The notes beneath the pieces were generated by a model. It did not search any database and had not been told where the DNA came from. It saw only the letters and a list, made by a program, of their open reading frames with translations. From Rapana venosa (taxonomy: Eukaryota; Mollusca; Gastropoda; Neogastropoda; Muricidae), in assembly GCA_028751875.1 (NCBI GenBank), contig CM054155.1:7501072-7565071 (forward strand): a stretch of DNA of 64,000 nucleotides, read 5' to 3'. Both the position numbers and the translations under genes were made by a program. Shown one piece after another: positions 1 through 12,965 of this stretch. Position 1 is the stretch's first letter, and each line of letters opens with the position of its first letter.

Positions 1-375
1 CAGGTGCTGCGTGTCACACCACACAGATTCTCGCCCTGAAAAGATGACAGAGGCGGTGACATTGAAATGTCCATCAGCTTGTGTTCAAAAGGAGGAGGAG
101 GACTGTAGAAAGTGAGATGAAGGCCATGCAGCACTCTTGGGGATCAGTGACTAGGTTGGCCCAGGATAGGCAGGAGTGGAAGCGCTTTGTTGCTGCCCTA
201 AACACCACTGGGTGTAATGGTTAAGGATGATTGTGTTCAAAATCAAACTTTCATAGTCTAGTCTAGTGATTTCTTTCAACAGACCAGGTCATCCTCCCCC
301 TACACCCCCATCCCCAGCGGAGATTCGACTGACTGGCGACTTAAACATAGAGGCTTGACACAGCAGCTGTTTATT
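1..375. other. No recognisable feature
   Basis: Ordinary clean sequence. I see no open frame of note, no known repeat and no RNA gene here. Confidence 0.5.
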
Positions 376-378
376 CGA

Positions 379-540
379 TAATCATAATGTATGGAATTTA
401 TATAGCGCTGAATCTTGTAAAGCAGCAAATCAAAGCACTCAGATGACATTTTTTTCCCAGGCCGATAGTGAATGGTGAACTACACTTGGCACAACAAAGA
501 CCTTTGTCTACCACTCGGCCACCTAGGCGCTAAGCACCTT
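379..540 (-). mobile_element. Short tRNA-derived SINE with L2-type tail
   Basis: Read on the minus strand, the element opens with a tRNA-like head whose A box (TGGCCGAGTGGT, plus-strand 510-521) fits the pol III consensus. It ends with the tail TTCAGCGCTATATAAATTCC followed by an ATT-like run at 379-400. The same tail ends the L2-like LINE at 26,601 and the SINE at 37,112. The B box is weak (around 476-486). This looks like a compact SINE: a head joined almost directly to a LINE-derived tail. Confidence 0.6.
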
Positions 541-627
541 ACATAAACATATCACTGTGTAAGACGCACAATGATTCCTTTAACCTAGCCATGCCTTTGG
601 ATTTTTTAGTTTATTTTTTAAAATTTT

Positions 628-715
628 TATTCTTTTATATCGAGGATAATGGAATGAGCACTTATGTGCTTTTTTTACATCCAGTCCCCGTGTGGATGAC
701 CATACGAGGCCTTAT
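628..715 (-). mobile_element. SINE-1 tail fragment
   Basis: The 3' end of the main SINE family (called SINE-1 here) lies on the minus strand, from the ATCGAGGATAATGGAAT tail motif to the conserved CAGTCCCCGTGTG block. The rest of the element is missing, and the sequence runs into unrelated DNA at about 700. Confidence 0.7.
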
Positions 716-914
716 TAATTTTGAAACGTTAGAAAAGTAATTTCACACTATCTTCGCCTCCATGGAGCTGTTATAATATCATATACGACAGTCATCTATC
801 CAGAATGATGTTTCTATGAATATCTTTTTTGGGTCTAAAAATGATAATAGGACATGTTTGAGGTAAAATTATCGCTGCCTATCCCCAGAATTTTCCCTTT
901 TAGAAAGGACTTCC
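716..914. other. No recognisable feature
   Basis: Clean AT-rich sequence between a SINE fragment and the RF4 repeat. Nothing is identified. Confidence 0.5.
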
Positions 915-918
915 CATT

Positions 919-1245
919 TGGAGATGTCGGGGGCCTGCCAATATAAATAGCATCCCTACCCTCTGGAAATCTGTGCTAGAAGTTTCCTCTTTTCTACCAC
1001 TCTCGTTGTTTCTGCCTTGTTCCTTTTCTTCCTGTCACCTCCTTCTTGTCTATTTTCTGCCCTTTAGGTTTATTCTCCTGTCTTTTCTCCCCAGAAAGAC
1101 TTAAAACATAACTATTCTCTCTTATGCCGATGTCGGATGCGCTGGGCCTTACTAGTCAGTCGCTTAACGGCAGCGTGACGCATTTTGGCTCATATAACAG
1201 CCAACAATAGTTGTTGTCTGAGCGTTCGACGACGACGACGAAGAA
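919..1245. repeat. RF4 unclassified interspersed repeat, copy 1
   Basis: First of several copies of a roughly 320-bp repeat (others at 12,649, 21,110, and in degraded form at 34,885 and 45,900). Order in each copy: GGAGATG..GGGCCTG, a TATAAATAG-like motif (942-950 here), a long CT-rich tract, AGAAAGAC, then CGCTTAACGGCAG.GTGACGCATTTT and TTGTTGTCTGAGCG. It has no open frame, no tRNA-type A or B box that I can see, and no clear poly-A. A Pol II promoter-bearing repeat such as a solo LTR or TRIM is possible but unproven. Confidence 0.6.
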
Positions 1246-1391
1246 GAAGAAGGGAAAAAAGAAGAAACGACTGTAGTCAAAATGCTATTAAATAGAGGTT
1301 TCTTTTTCTCAGCTGAATCCTGTGTTTTGAAGCGGTCCGCAGGTTTGCCATGACACATCAGATGCATGGGTAGAAGGGGAGAGGAGTGAAA

Positions 1392-1815
1392 CGGTGGTCT
1401 AGAGGTAACACGCCTGCCTAGAAAGCAAAACGTTGGTTGGGAAGTGTCAATCCACGTTCGGGTCCAAAACTTCCCCCCCCCCCCCCCCCCCCCATCCATT
1501 TGACTATGAGTGCTGGTCTATGTGCTAGTATTTCGAATGAGACGATAAACCGAGGTCCCGCGTGTTAAACAAATTCTCTAGCGCACATAAAAGAACCCAC
1601 TGCAACAAGAGAATTGTCCCTGGCAACATTCTGTAGGACCCCCCCCCCCCCACCCCTTCACTCTAATAGAAAACAGATACAGTTGCAGATAGGAACAGAA
1701 AAAAGGTGGCGCTGCTCTTGTAGCCACAGGCATGCTCCCGGGTAGAGCAGCCCGAATTTCACGTTGAGGAATCTGCCGTGACTTAAAATGGTATAAATAA
1801 TAAATAAATAAACGA
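1392..1815 (+). mobile_element. SINE-2 (tRNA-derived), full length
   Basis: The head starts CGGTGGTCTAGAGGTAAC, with A-box-like TGGTCTAGAGG and a decayed B box near 1,455. A poly-C expansion lies at 1,471-1,492. The core has the motif GAATGAGACGATAAACCGAGG at about 1,534 (mutated from CGGATGAGAC), then AGCGCACATAAAAGAACCC. The 3' part GGTGGCGCTGCTCTTGTAG..GAGCAGCCCGAATTTCACG leads to a TAAATAAATA tail. The core motif is shared with SINE-1 and resembles what I recall of the V-domain of V-SINEs (inference). Confidence 0.75.
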
Positions 1816-1992
1816 ATAGATGGTGGCTGCCGATTGGTCATATTGCTGGCTGACTGGATGCTTGCTGGTATGTTGAGTATGGCATGATAAGACCTTGGGG
1901 TATGGAGGTGGTCACACTAGTTTCGTTCCTTTTATAGTATTTGCGATCAGCATGGATTGATATTTCTGTCTTTATTGTATTTTATATATTTT

Positions 1993-2265
1993 ATTTCGAG
2001 GATAATGGAATAAGCATGCATGCGATTTTTTTTACACCTAGTACCTGTGTGTATGTGATTTTGTAAATTTTGTCAAAGATTCCCACTGACATGCAATGGC
2101 CTACTCTTCCAAACAGCAGAATAGCTTTAATATATGCGCAAGATGTTCTGCGTACGTTTGAACACAGGATGTCGGTTTATAGTCTCATCTCAAGAATTTG
2201 TTGTGGGTGGGTGGGTGGAGCAGGCACTGGTGTTAACTCAAGGGGATAAGGGTAATGTAATACAG
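1993..2265 (-). mobile_element. SINE-1, diverged, minus strand
   Basis: It carries the SINE-1 order on the minus strand: tail TTCGAGGATAATGGAATAAG, the CTGTGTGTATG block, AATGGCCTACTCTTCC, GCGCAAGATGTTCTGCG and GGTTTATAGTCTCATC. The tRNA head is lost. The unit B counterpart at 22,035-22,560 is interrupted by another SINE. Confidence 0.7.
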
Positions 2266-2339
2266 GAAAAGACTCCATGCAATGACCCAGCTATGAATAT
2301 TGCAGTATGATGTTGACACTGATGTATAGAATAATACAC

Positions 2340-2455
2340 AGAAACAGCGTGATCCATTCCTCTTGAGTGGCGCTGCTCTTGTAGTAACGCGCTCTCCCCA
2401 GGGAGGGAAGCCCGAATTGCACGCAGAGAAATAATGCTGTGGTTTAAAGTGGTAT
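2340..2455 (+). mobile_element. SINE-2 3' part feeding an ACACT array
   Basis: This is the 3' third of SINE-2 (GTGGCGCTGCTCTTGTAG to GTGGTTTAAAGTGGTATACA), directly followed by the pentanucleotide array. The partner in unit B is 22,655-22,745. Confidence 0.7.
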
Positions 2456-2531
2456 ACACTACACTACACTACACTACACTACACTACACTACACTACACT
2501 ACACTACACTACACTACACTACACTACACTA
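2452..2531. repeat. (ACACT)n microsatellite
   Basis: About 15 tandem ACACT units abut the SINE-2 tail. Unit B holds only about four to five units at the same place (22,746-22,769), so the array changes length between the two copies. Confidence 0.9.
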
Positions 2532-2638
2532 ACTAGACAACACATCAGAACACAACACAACAGAATACAACACAACTCAATACAGTACAACATAATACAG
2601 TATACAATGAAGGAAACTATATGATACTAAACAAAAAG

Positions 2639-6260
<3,622 letters not shown>

Positions 6261-6957
6261 TCAATAAGCAATAATAAATGAGGAGAGTTTGATAACAGCA
6301 AACTTATAAGAAACTAGAGACTTGAGAGGACTTTCGGAATGATCTGTCTTTGTTCACCATTACCTGTCTTCATTGCAAAGCAAATGCTTACTGTTCAAGA
6401 AAATAGTTCTTTAGAGCAGGTTTTTAAAAAAAACTAATTAAAAAAACCCCATTCTTTTATATCGAGGATAATGGAATAAGCAATCATGTACTATTTTACA
6501 TCCAATCCCCGTGTGTATGCAGAAACCATGTGTACAGCAATACAGATAAATACAGGAGACCAGAGACAAGTAAAGGAACACAACAGCTTGTAGTGAGACT
6601 GTGAGTTTGGCAACAGGGAAGAGAGGTGTTCCATCTTCATCTGGGCAGCGTGTGTGGAAAGGAAAGATGGGTTGGCCAAAATCGGATTTCATGTCAAGAT
6701 AGGTAATGGTATAAACCTAATAAGGGCACTATGTGTCCGAGCAAATGAGAGGGCTGGCCAGCCGATTGGGCCAATCAGTGGTCAGCGCACCACAAGGGAA
6801 ATAAGATGCGAGAGAAAACAATGGTCAGAGTAAAGGCTGAAATTGGTGGCTGAGGTACTGGAAATGAGAAAGAGGGTGCAATGGAGTGAATGAAATGACG
6901 TTATAGGAAATCAGATGAAATGGAAAAAACAGAATTTCTTTTGTGTTCCCTGGTCAT
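6261..6957. other. Single-copy sequence with a SINE-1 tail scrap
   Basis: Shared with unit B (24,276-24,972). A SINE-1 tail fragment in minus orientation lies at 6,452-6,525 (ATATCGAGGATAATGGAATA). The rest has no recognisable gene. A minus-strand frame at 6,438-6,692 spans this scrap and is not considered coding. Confidence 0.55.
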
Positions 6958-7212
6958 AAGGTAAAGGTAAAGGTGTCCCATAACCTATAAGGTCGTAGGG
7001 GAGCCAGGCGTCAGAGACCTCAACTTCTCCAGGGGCCAGCATATTGAGGGCGGCGCCCATCTCCTCTCCCTCGCTGCTTTACCTTCCCTAACCCTAATGA
7101 TGCAGGTACCCATTTACAGCTGGGTGAACTGGAGGAACTGTACTGAATCCAGGGCACACAAACAGTCATCCATCCAAGTGGTAACCACGCTCGATGCTGC
7201 TTAACTTGACTG
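6958..7212 (-). mobile_element. 5S-rRNA-derived SINE, minus strand
   Basis: Read on the minus strand, 7,207 down to 7,165 gives AAGTTAAGCAGCATCGAGCG, GTGGTTACCACTTGGATGGA and TGACTG. This follows the internal promoter half of eukaryotic 5S rRNA (AAGCTAAGCAGGGTCGGGC.TGGTTAGTACTTGGATGGGAGACC), covering the A box, intermediate element and C box. Downstream is a unique body (CAGCTGTAAATGGGTACCTG, GGAGATGGGCGCC, ATATGCTGGCCCC) and a CCTTTA-repeat tail. The 5' half of 5S is absent. It belongs to the SINE3 type in the broad sense. Confidence 0.75.
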
Positions 7213-8050
7213 GGAGAAAGCGCTAAATGGGGTAGGATGCATAGAGCTTGCTCCTCTCCTGTGCTTTGCAGGAGGTCTGCTCGTTGGTCTCAGCTGACAC
7301 ATTCCGACTCTAAAGCCACTCGTAACCGGTCTAGTCTGTGATTTTAGGGTACAGGCTGCAGACAATATGACTTATTATCATGCTGATTGCCCGTGCTGTG
7401 CTGGTTCACCAGAGTTCGAGGCTGTGGCCACCCTGCCCCATGAGGAAAACACCCACACTAATGTGGCCTGGGTCTGCAAGTGGCGAGTTCACTCCTGACC
7501 AAAGCATGTGGGGGATTTCCGCAGAGCAAATAATACAAAAATGAATGTAAGTTGGAATTGGAACTTTCTGTCTGTGTGACGCTGGTTGTATAGAAAAGAC
7601 TCCAGTAATGTTTGGTTTTGGCACAGAGTGAAACAAAAAAGAAAATGCATTTTATTACTCAATAATTTTAGTTATTCTATGAGTTTGTGATACACACTGT
7701 CATTCTTTATACAGAAAAGATTCCAAAAGGGCAAAATTTCAGTTTCCTATAACCTATAAAACATGACATTGTCTTAAAGTGGACAGCTGATAAATCACTC
7801 CCATGTACATGTGTGTGTATCTGACTGCCTTTCTATCTGTCTACGGCTCTGTGTGTCTGTGTGTCACTGTCTAATGCTGCAATGGAATCATTCAAAATTG
7901 TGTTTGACAGTGTTTTTCTTTAGGATATATTGTGGAGATTTTTTCCTTGTATTGGTACTATCAACCTGAATGATTATGTTGTTTACCAAGCTTAAGGAGT
8001 GCTTTCATTTTCTGTAATAAACTGTAGTAAAGTGGACCATTCCCCATGTG
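7213..8050. other. Single-copy sequence, no gene seen
   Basis: Clean sequence whose unit B partner (25,226-26,100) is degraded. A minus-strand frame at 7,406-7,636 has no recognisable domain. Confidence 0.5.
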
Positions 8051-8052
8051 AG

Positions 8053-9250
8053 GAGTACAGAAAAGAAAAGGTGACAGCAACCATCTAGCAAGGGCCTCCT
8101 ATTAACTAATCAAGATTTCCATTATCAATCAGCAGGACAGCAGCATCAATAAGCTATTGACCTCACTAACCTGTCTCAAGTGAGACTCAGAGATATATTG
8201 GCCTAAAATGGCTGATTTGTGACACGAGAAACCAGCGATCTAATGAAGACAACAAAACAGGATAAAAGAAACCATGCCTGCCTGGCTGAGTGCTTGAGGG
8301 CTCAGTGAATCAGCAGAACGCCACAGCCAGTCTTGAGCTGGTAAACATTCTGCACAGTGTATATGGATAGAAAAAAGTGAGAACAGCCCTTGGGCTGATT
8401 CAGTATTGAATTTAAGCTATTGTGGACACAAGTAGATTACTAGTTATATTTTTATACCCCTTTAAATCAAGGCATATTTCTCTGCGCAAACTTAGTTCGA
8501 CTTTTCAAGGGAGAGTGCATCGCCACAAAAGAAGCACCACCCATTATATTTTTGTTCTTGTTTGCCTGTCTGCATGTGTGGTTGATAATATTTTGTAAAG
8601 TCATAGGTTGTTAAGTTTATTCTCCTGTTATATCTGTATGAAATCCTCCATCCTCAAAAGGGGTAAAGGAATTATATCTTGAATATTCTTTACGTATCAG
8701 AGTGGCCCTTTTCTACAGAGTTTTGCCAAGGACATCTCTGAAAAGGACAAGACAGACAAGGTGACAACAGCCATCTCACGAGGATCAAACCCTCCTATTA
8801 ACGAATCAAGCTTTGGGTTATCAATCAGCAGGACAGCAGGATACGTCTGCTATTGTCCTCACTAACATGTCTCAAGTGCCACTCAAAGAGCTAATTGACT
8901 TAAAAATGGTTGATTCGTGGCAACTTCTCTGTCACGAGACCAGCCATCTAGGGGAAGAAACCAAAGACGGTGTAAAGGAAATGAGGAGTGCCTGGCTGAG
9001 TGGTTGAGGGCTGAGTGAATCAGCAGAACACCACAGTCTGTCTTTAGCGGGTAAACAGTCTGCATGGTGTGTATGGATAGAGAACAGTGGGATGAGTCCA
9101 GGGCTAATTCAGTATGGATATTTAGCTAAAGGATGCAAGTAGATTTGCTAGTTGTCGTGTTTGCATTTGTATACTACAATAAATCACAGCAGATTTATCA
9201 ACGTTAAATTTCGGCTGTACGCACAATAGAAGCGCTGCCCATTGTTCTTA
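8053..9250. repeat. Old tandem duplication, about 690-bp period
   Basis: Blocks in 8,053-8,560 recur in order at 8,740-9,250: AAGGTGACA.C..CCATCT, CCTCCTATTAAC, TATCAATCAGCAGGACAGCA, CTGGCTGAGTG.TTGAGGGCT, AGTGAATCAGCAGAAC and ATGGATAGA. The divergence is clear, so the duplication predates the A/B one. Both halves are present in unit B at about 26,110-26,540 and 30,440-30,800. Confidence 0.75.
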
Positions 9251-9585
9251 TTTTCCTGTCTGCTTGTATATTTGTTTCTCTATCACAGTGGTTTTTCTTG
9301 CAGAATTGTGTCGGGGACAACTCTTGTTACCGTCAGTTCTTTCATGTACACTAAATGCATGTTGCACACAGGACCACAGTTTGCCCTCTCAACAGAAAGT
9401 ACTAGCACACAGAGCCCACTCATGGTTCAATGGAAGGAGGGGGAGTTTTAGGCACAAACAAGAATCAGACCCTGATGTTTTTGCTTCCTAAGCTGGCGCG
9501 TTACCTCTAGACCACAGATCCACAACTTTGTGTTTTAGCAATGAGGGACCGGCCAATAGATCAGGTAGCTCTGTGGTCAGTGGAC
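9251..9585. other. No recognisable feature
   Basis: Clean sequence. A short plus-strand frame at 9,242-9,451 shows no domain. Confidence 0.4.
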
Positions 9586-9589
9586 TGCA

Positions 9590-9895
9590 AGAAATGGAAG
9601 GGATAGGGTGGTGATGGTAAACATGACGATAGGGGGAGATGACTGTGATGAGGACTAGAGACAGGAAAACTAGCTTGGCTATGGTGAGGGTGAAGGAAAA
9701 GGGGTGATAGTAGTAAACATGACGATAGGGGGAGGTTACTTTGACAAAGACTAGAGGTAGGAAAACGGGCTTGGCTATGGTGAGGGTGAAGGGGAAGGGG
9801 TTATAGTAGTAAACATGACGATAGGGGGAGATGACTGTGATGAAGACTAGATGTAGGAAAACGAGCTTGGCTATGGTGAGGGTGAAGTAGAAGAC
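9590..9895. repeat. 97-bp minisatellite, about three units
   Basis: The landmark AAACATGACGATAGGGGGAG recurs at about 9,618, 9,715 and 9,812, a 97-bp period. Units also share AGGAAAAC..GCTTGGCTATGG and GAGGGTGAAG. The minus-strand frame 9,488-10,021 is an internally repetitive translation of this array. The unit B partner (31,220-31,535) is partly degraded. Confidence 0.85.
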
Positions 9896-10002
9896 AGACC
9901 AATGACGAATTAAGACACATGGGAAAGTACTAAGGCTGGAGAAAGATTCCGAGTAAACATGAACTGGTATAGTGTCCAACATGAACTGTTTTGCGATGGC
10001 AG

Positions 10003-10073
10003 TGACGGATTCCGTCATCATCTACTTTGGCTCAGTGGGAATAAAGATAAGCTTTTATCATCTTATCTTTATT
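10003..10073. repeat. Paired perfect palindromes
   Basis: TGACGGA-T-TCCGTCA at 10,003-10,017 is a perfect 7-bp inverted repeat with a 1-nt centre. It is followed 22 bp later by a hairpin with 12-bp perfect arms (AATAAAGATAAG at 10,040-10,051 and its complement at 10,062-10,073) around a 10-nt loop. Both are identical in unit B. Confidence 0.8.
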
Positions 10074-10097
10074 CTAAGTGCAGATGATTATTTTTTA

Positions 10098-10210
10098 AGC
10101 TGTAAATGGGTATCTACTCTCTTTAAGGTCAGGGAAGGTGAAGCAGAGAATGAGAAGAGAAGCGCGCTGCCCTCAATATTCTGGCCCCTGGAGAAGCCGA
10201 AATCCCCATA
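10098..10210 (+). mobile_element. 5S-SINE body fragment
   Basis: It matches the body of the 5S-derived SINE in plus orientation (CTGTAAATGGGTATC.ACTC, AGGGAAGGTGAAGCAG, CCCTCAATATTCTGGCCCC). Both the 5S head and the tail are lost. A duplicate lies at 31,741-31,853. Confidence 0.65.
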
Positions 10211-10317
10211 CCTTCTTAATTACCTTGATTACTACTATTGATTTATCTACATGTATTGCAAAGCGGCAAACCTGTGAAATTTTGAATCAATAGTAGCCTG
10301 GTGGTGTCTTCATTTAA

Positions 10318-10640
10318 AGTCATTAGTTTCTCAGGTGAAGAATTTGGCTGGAACAAGGAATATCTGAGAGTAATCCTTGCTGTTGTGTTGCATTGTGTGT
10401 CGCGCTTATGCGCACATTGCGTGGCCACGCTAAAGCACACTCACACATTGAGTGAATAGTAGCGTGTGTAGTGCCATCCTTGAAAGGTCATTAGTTTCTC
10501 AGGTGAAAAAATTTGGCTAGAAACAAAGGTATGAGGAGGTTGGTGTATGTGGTGTGTGTGTGTGTGTGTGTGCTATGTGTGTGCGCGCGCGCTGGCACTG
10601 CGTGGCCACGTCTAAGCACTCACACATGTGTGTGATATGT
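10318..10640. repeat. 170-bp local tandem duplication, unit A only
   Basis: GTCATTAGTTTCTCAGGTGA begins at about 10,318 and again at about 10,488, and TGCGTGGCCACG occurs about 190 bp apart. The unit B equivalent (31,965-32,100) has one copy only. Confidence 0.75.
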
Positions 10641-10906
10641 AGTGTGGTGAGGCGCACCGTGTGTAATAGGTGATATCATATTCATACACACAAACAGCAA
10701 ACATGTGCCGTGTAGATCTTGCGTGTATTGTGTGTTGCTGTTGTCGTGTGTAGTTAAGTTGTTGATGAGTTGTGTTAGTTGTGTAGCAAGCGCGCAGCGT
10801 AGTAAAAACAATTTGTATCCACTGACACAAACATGCCCTTCCCTCCTTCAGTGTTCTTTCTGTAAATTCAACTAACTTCATAATCACAAGAGCAAACAAC
10901 ACTTGA

Positions 10907-10953
10907 TCACACACCACACCACACACACACACACACACACAACACACACAACA

Positions 10954-10985
<32 letters not shown>

Positions 10986-11011
10986 AACACACACACACAA
11001 CCCCACACACA

Positions 11012-11042
<31 letters not shown>

Positions 11043-11047
11043 CCACA

Positions 11048-11082
<35 letters not shown>
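10907..11082. repeat. (AC)n array with CACAAC variants
   Basis: About 175 bp of alternating AC with interruptions. Cys/Val-rich and His/Thr-rich frames here are translations of the repeat. The unit B partner is 32,600-32,815, in degraded form. Confidence 0.9.
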
Positions 11083-11269
11083 ACTTTACCACGGTTTTCA
11101 GCGCAAGGCAACCTTGCACATGGACGTGGCACAGAAGTAATGCAATAGCAGTCACATCCCAGTTAAGTTGGCTGTGAAATAAGGGAAGCAAAAAACGGCC
11201 ACACTGCATAACTACTGCCAGTAAAGGGTCCCGGAAATTTATTGGATTTCTGCCACCTGAAAGAGTGGG

Positions 11270-11690
11270 TTAGTGAGGAGGGGGAGGGGGAAGGGTCGAT
11301 GGTGGGGAGGGGGATGAGGGGAGGAGAGAAACAGAAAAGGGAATAACATTGGGAAGTAGGGGTTGGGATTGGCGAGGAAAGTGCCTTAGAAATCAGGTGA
11401 CTGGAAGATCGGTCGGGGTCGGGGTGGGGGTAAGGATGGTCGTGGGTTGGGGTGGGTGGCGGTGGGGAGGGTTAGGGTACTAGAAATAGCGTCGTGAAGT
11501 GTGTATGGAAGTGTAGATTGAAACAGAACTGGGAGAAAGTCCAGGATGTATCAAGGAGGGAGCAATGACGGATAGAATTTAAAAAAAACACCCAAGGGTC
11601 TGTAGGGAGTTGAGGGGGGGATATCAAAGAAGGTAGGGTGGAGGTGGGGGTAAGGGTAGGGGTGGGGGGTAGGCAGTCATTTCTCTGCTT
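11270..11690 (+). repeat. G-rich tract with multiple G-runs
   Basis: Clean sequence dense in runs of 4 to 6 G (GAGGGGGAGGGGGAAGGG near 11,278, and further runs near 11,415-11,470 and 11,600-11,670). It can form G-quadruplexes on the plus strand. The unit B partner, 33,000-33,650, has collapsed into G homopolymers. Confidence 0.7.
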
Positions 11691-12205
11691 GGCTGCTCAC
11701 TAGAGGGAGCAGACGTCTGTGGAAAAAAGAGTACACAAGTTATGGTGTTGTAAACGCTGGTTAATCAATATACCTACAGCTGATAATATGTTTCAAAAAG
11801 TTTGTGTCCTGCTGATGAATAAACGTTGAGTTGGATTCAACAACCGACTTTACCAGCTGTGTTGCGATGGCAGAAAAAGAAGTTTTGTGAATTTTGAACT
11901 TAGAAAAGCTGTGTTCCAGGCGTCATGTTCATGTCAATTTTCATTGTTTAATAATTGAGCACACCATAAGCTACAAGTGTGTTGTTGCTATGACTCCGAA
12001 ATGTTTCTTTTCAATGTTATCATCACTTCTGAAGTTAAAAAACCTATGTAAACCAAAACTATGTTCTTCTCTCGTCCTTTTCTCTCTCAACTGTGTGTCT
12101 ATGTGTATAGCGTTTTTGATATTGTGTTACTGAATCTGTGCTACATAACCGTCTACTGTGGCTATATGTACATCCTCCCTACACCCTTTTTTGTCGATGA
12201 CTATG
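11691..12205. other. No recognisable feature
   Basis: Clean single-copy sequence. The short frame 11,894-12,133 has no domain. Confidence 0.45.
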
Positions 12206-12211
12206 CCACAT

Positions 12212-12301
12212 AGAAGTAGTAGTAGCAGTAGCAGCAGCAGTAACAGCAGCAGCAGCAGTGGTAGTAGTAGCAGCAGCAGCAGCAACAGCAGCAACAGCAG
12301 T

Positions 12302-12390
<89 letters not shown>

Positions 12391-12412
12391 TAGTAGTAGT
12401 AGTAGTAGTAGT
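12212..12412. repeat. (AGC)n/(AGT)n trinucleotide array
   Basis: About 200 bp of AGT, AGC and AAC triplets, with a pure AGC block near 12,305-12,346 followed by pure AGT. The poly-Ser, poly-Ala/Val and poly-Tyr/Cys frames across it are low-complexity. The sequence after it repeats a short block (GTGATAATAAAATT.GTCGTT at 12,410 and 12,477). Confidence 0.9.
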
Positions 12413-12648
12413 GATAATAAAATTGTCGTTGTTGGTGTTTTAAGCTAGTCATATAGTTAAACACTCTAGTAGTAGTTGTGATAATAAAATTTGTCGTTGT
12501 TGGTATTTTAAGCTTAGTTATACGATAACATGTTTTGGTTTGATAATTATTATTTTTCGTCGTCCCCATCACTGAAATCAAAACGAATCTTCATGGTATT
12601 TATTGAAGTGGTTCATAATGACCATCAGTCAGTCTTCTAAGCATCCGC

Positions 12649-12965
12649 CGTGGAGATGCCGGGCACCTGTCAGCATAAATAGCAAACCCACCTTCTGGAA
12701 CTTATGTTCGAGGAATTCCCTCTTTTCTATCACTCTATTTGTTTCTGACTTGTTCCTTTTCTTCTTGTCACCTTGTTCTTGTCTAGTTTCCTGCCTTCTT
12801 GATCCATTTTCCTGCCATTTTTCCAGAAAGACTTTAAGTATGACAATTCTCCCCCATGCTGCAGTAGGATGTACCGGGCCTGCACCAGGCGCTTAACGGC
12901 AGTGTGACGCATTTTCGCTCATATGGCAGATAACGAGTTGCTGTCTGAGTGTTCGAGAGGGAAGA
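12649..12965. repeat. RF4 repeat, copy 2
   Basis: Same order as copy 1: GGAGATGCCGGGCACCTG, CATAAATAG at the TATA position, CT-rich tract, AGAAAGAC, GGCGCTTAACGGCAG, GTGACGCATTTTCGCTCATA. It lies inside unit A, so this copy is not a boundary. The degraded partner in B is 34,885-35,245. Confidence 0.65.

Noticed and set aside
8991..9010. tRNA-Ser/Leu-like A box in CTGGCTGAGTGGTTGAGGGC
   Set aside because: No B box downstream, and the block is part of the 690-bp tandem duplication.
9488..10021. 177-codon minus-strand frame with repeated segments
   Set aside because: Most of it is the 97-bp minisatellite read in shifting frames; its B partner is broken.
10612..11209. Cys/Val-rich and Thr/His-rich frames, seemingly cysteine-rich peptides (also at 19,011, 32,530, 40,533, 43,641)
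   Set aside because: Pure translation of AC/GT arrays; no signal peptide plus mature pattern and no conservation between A and B.
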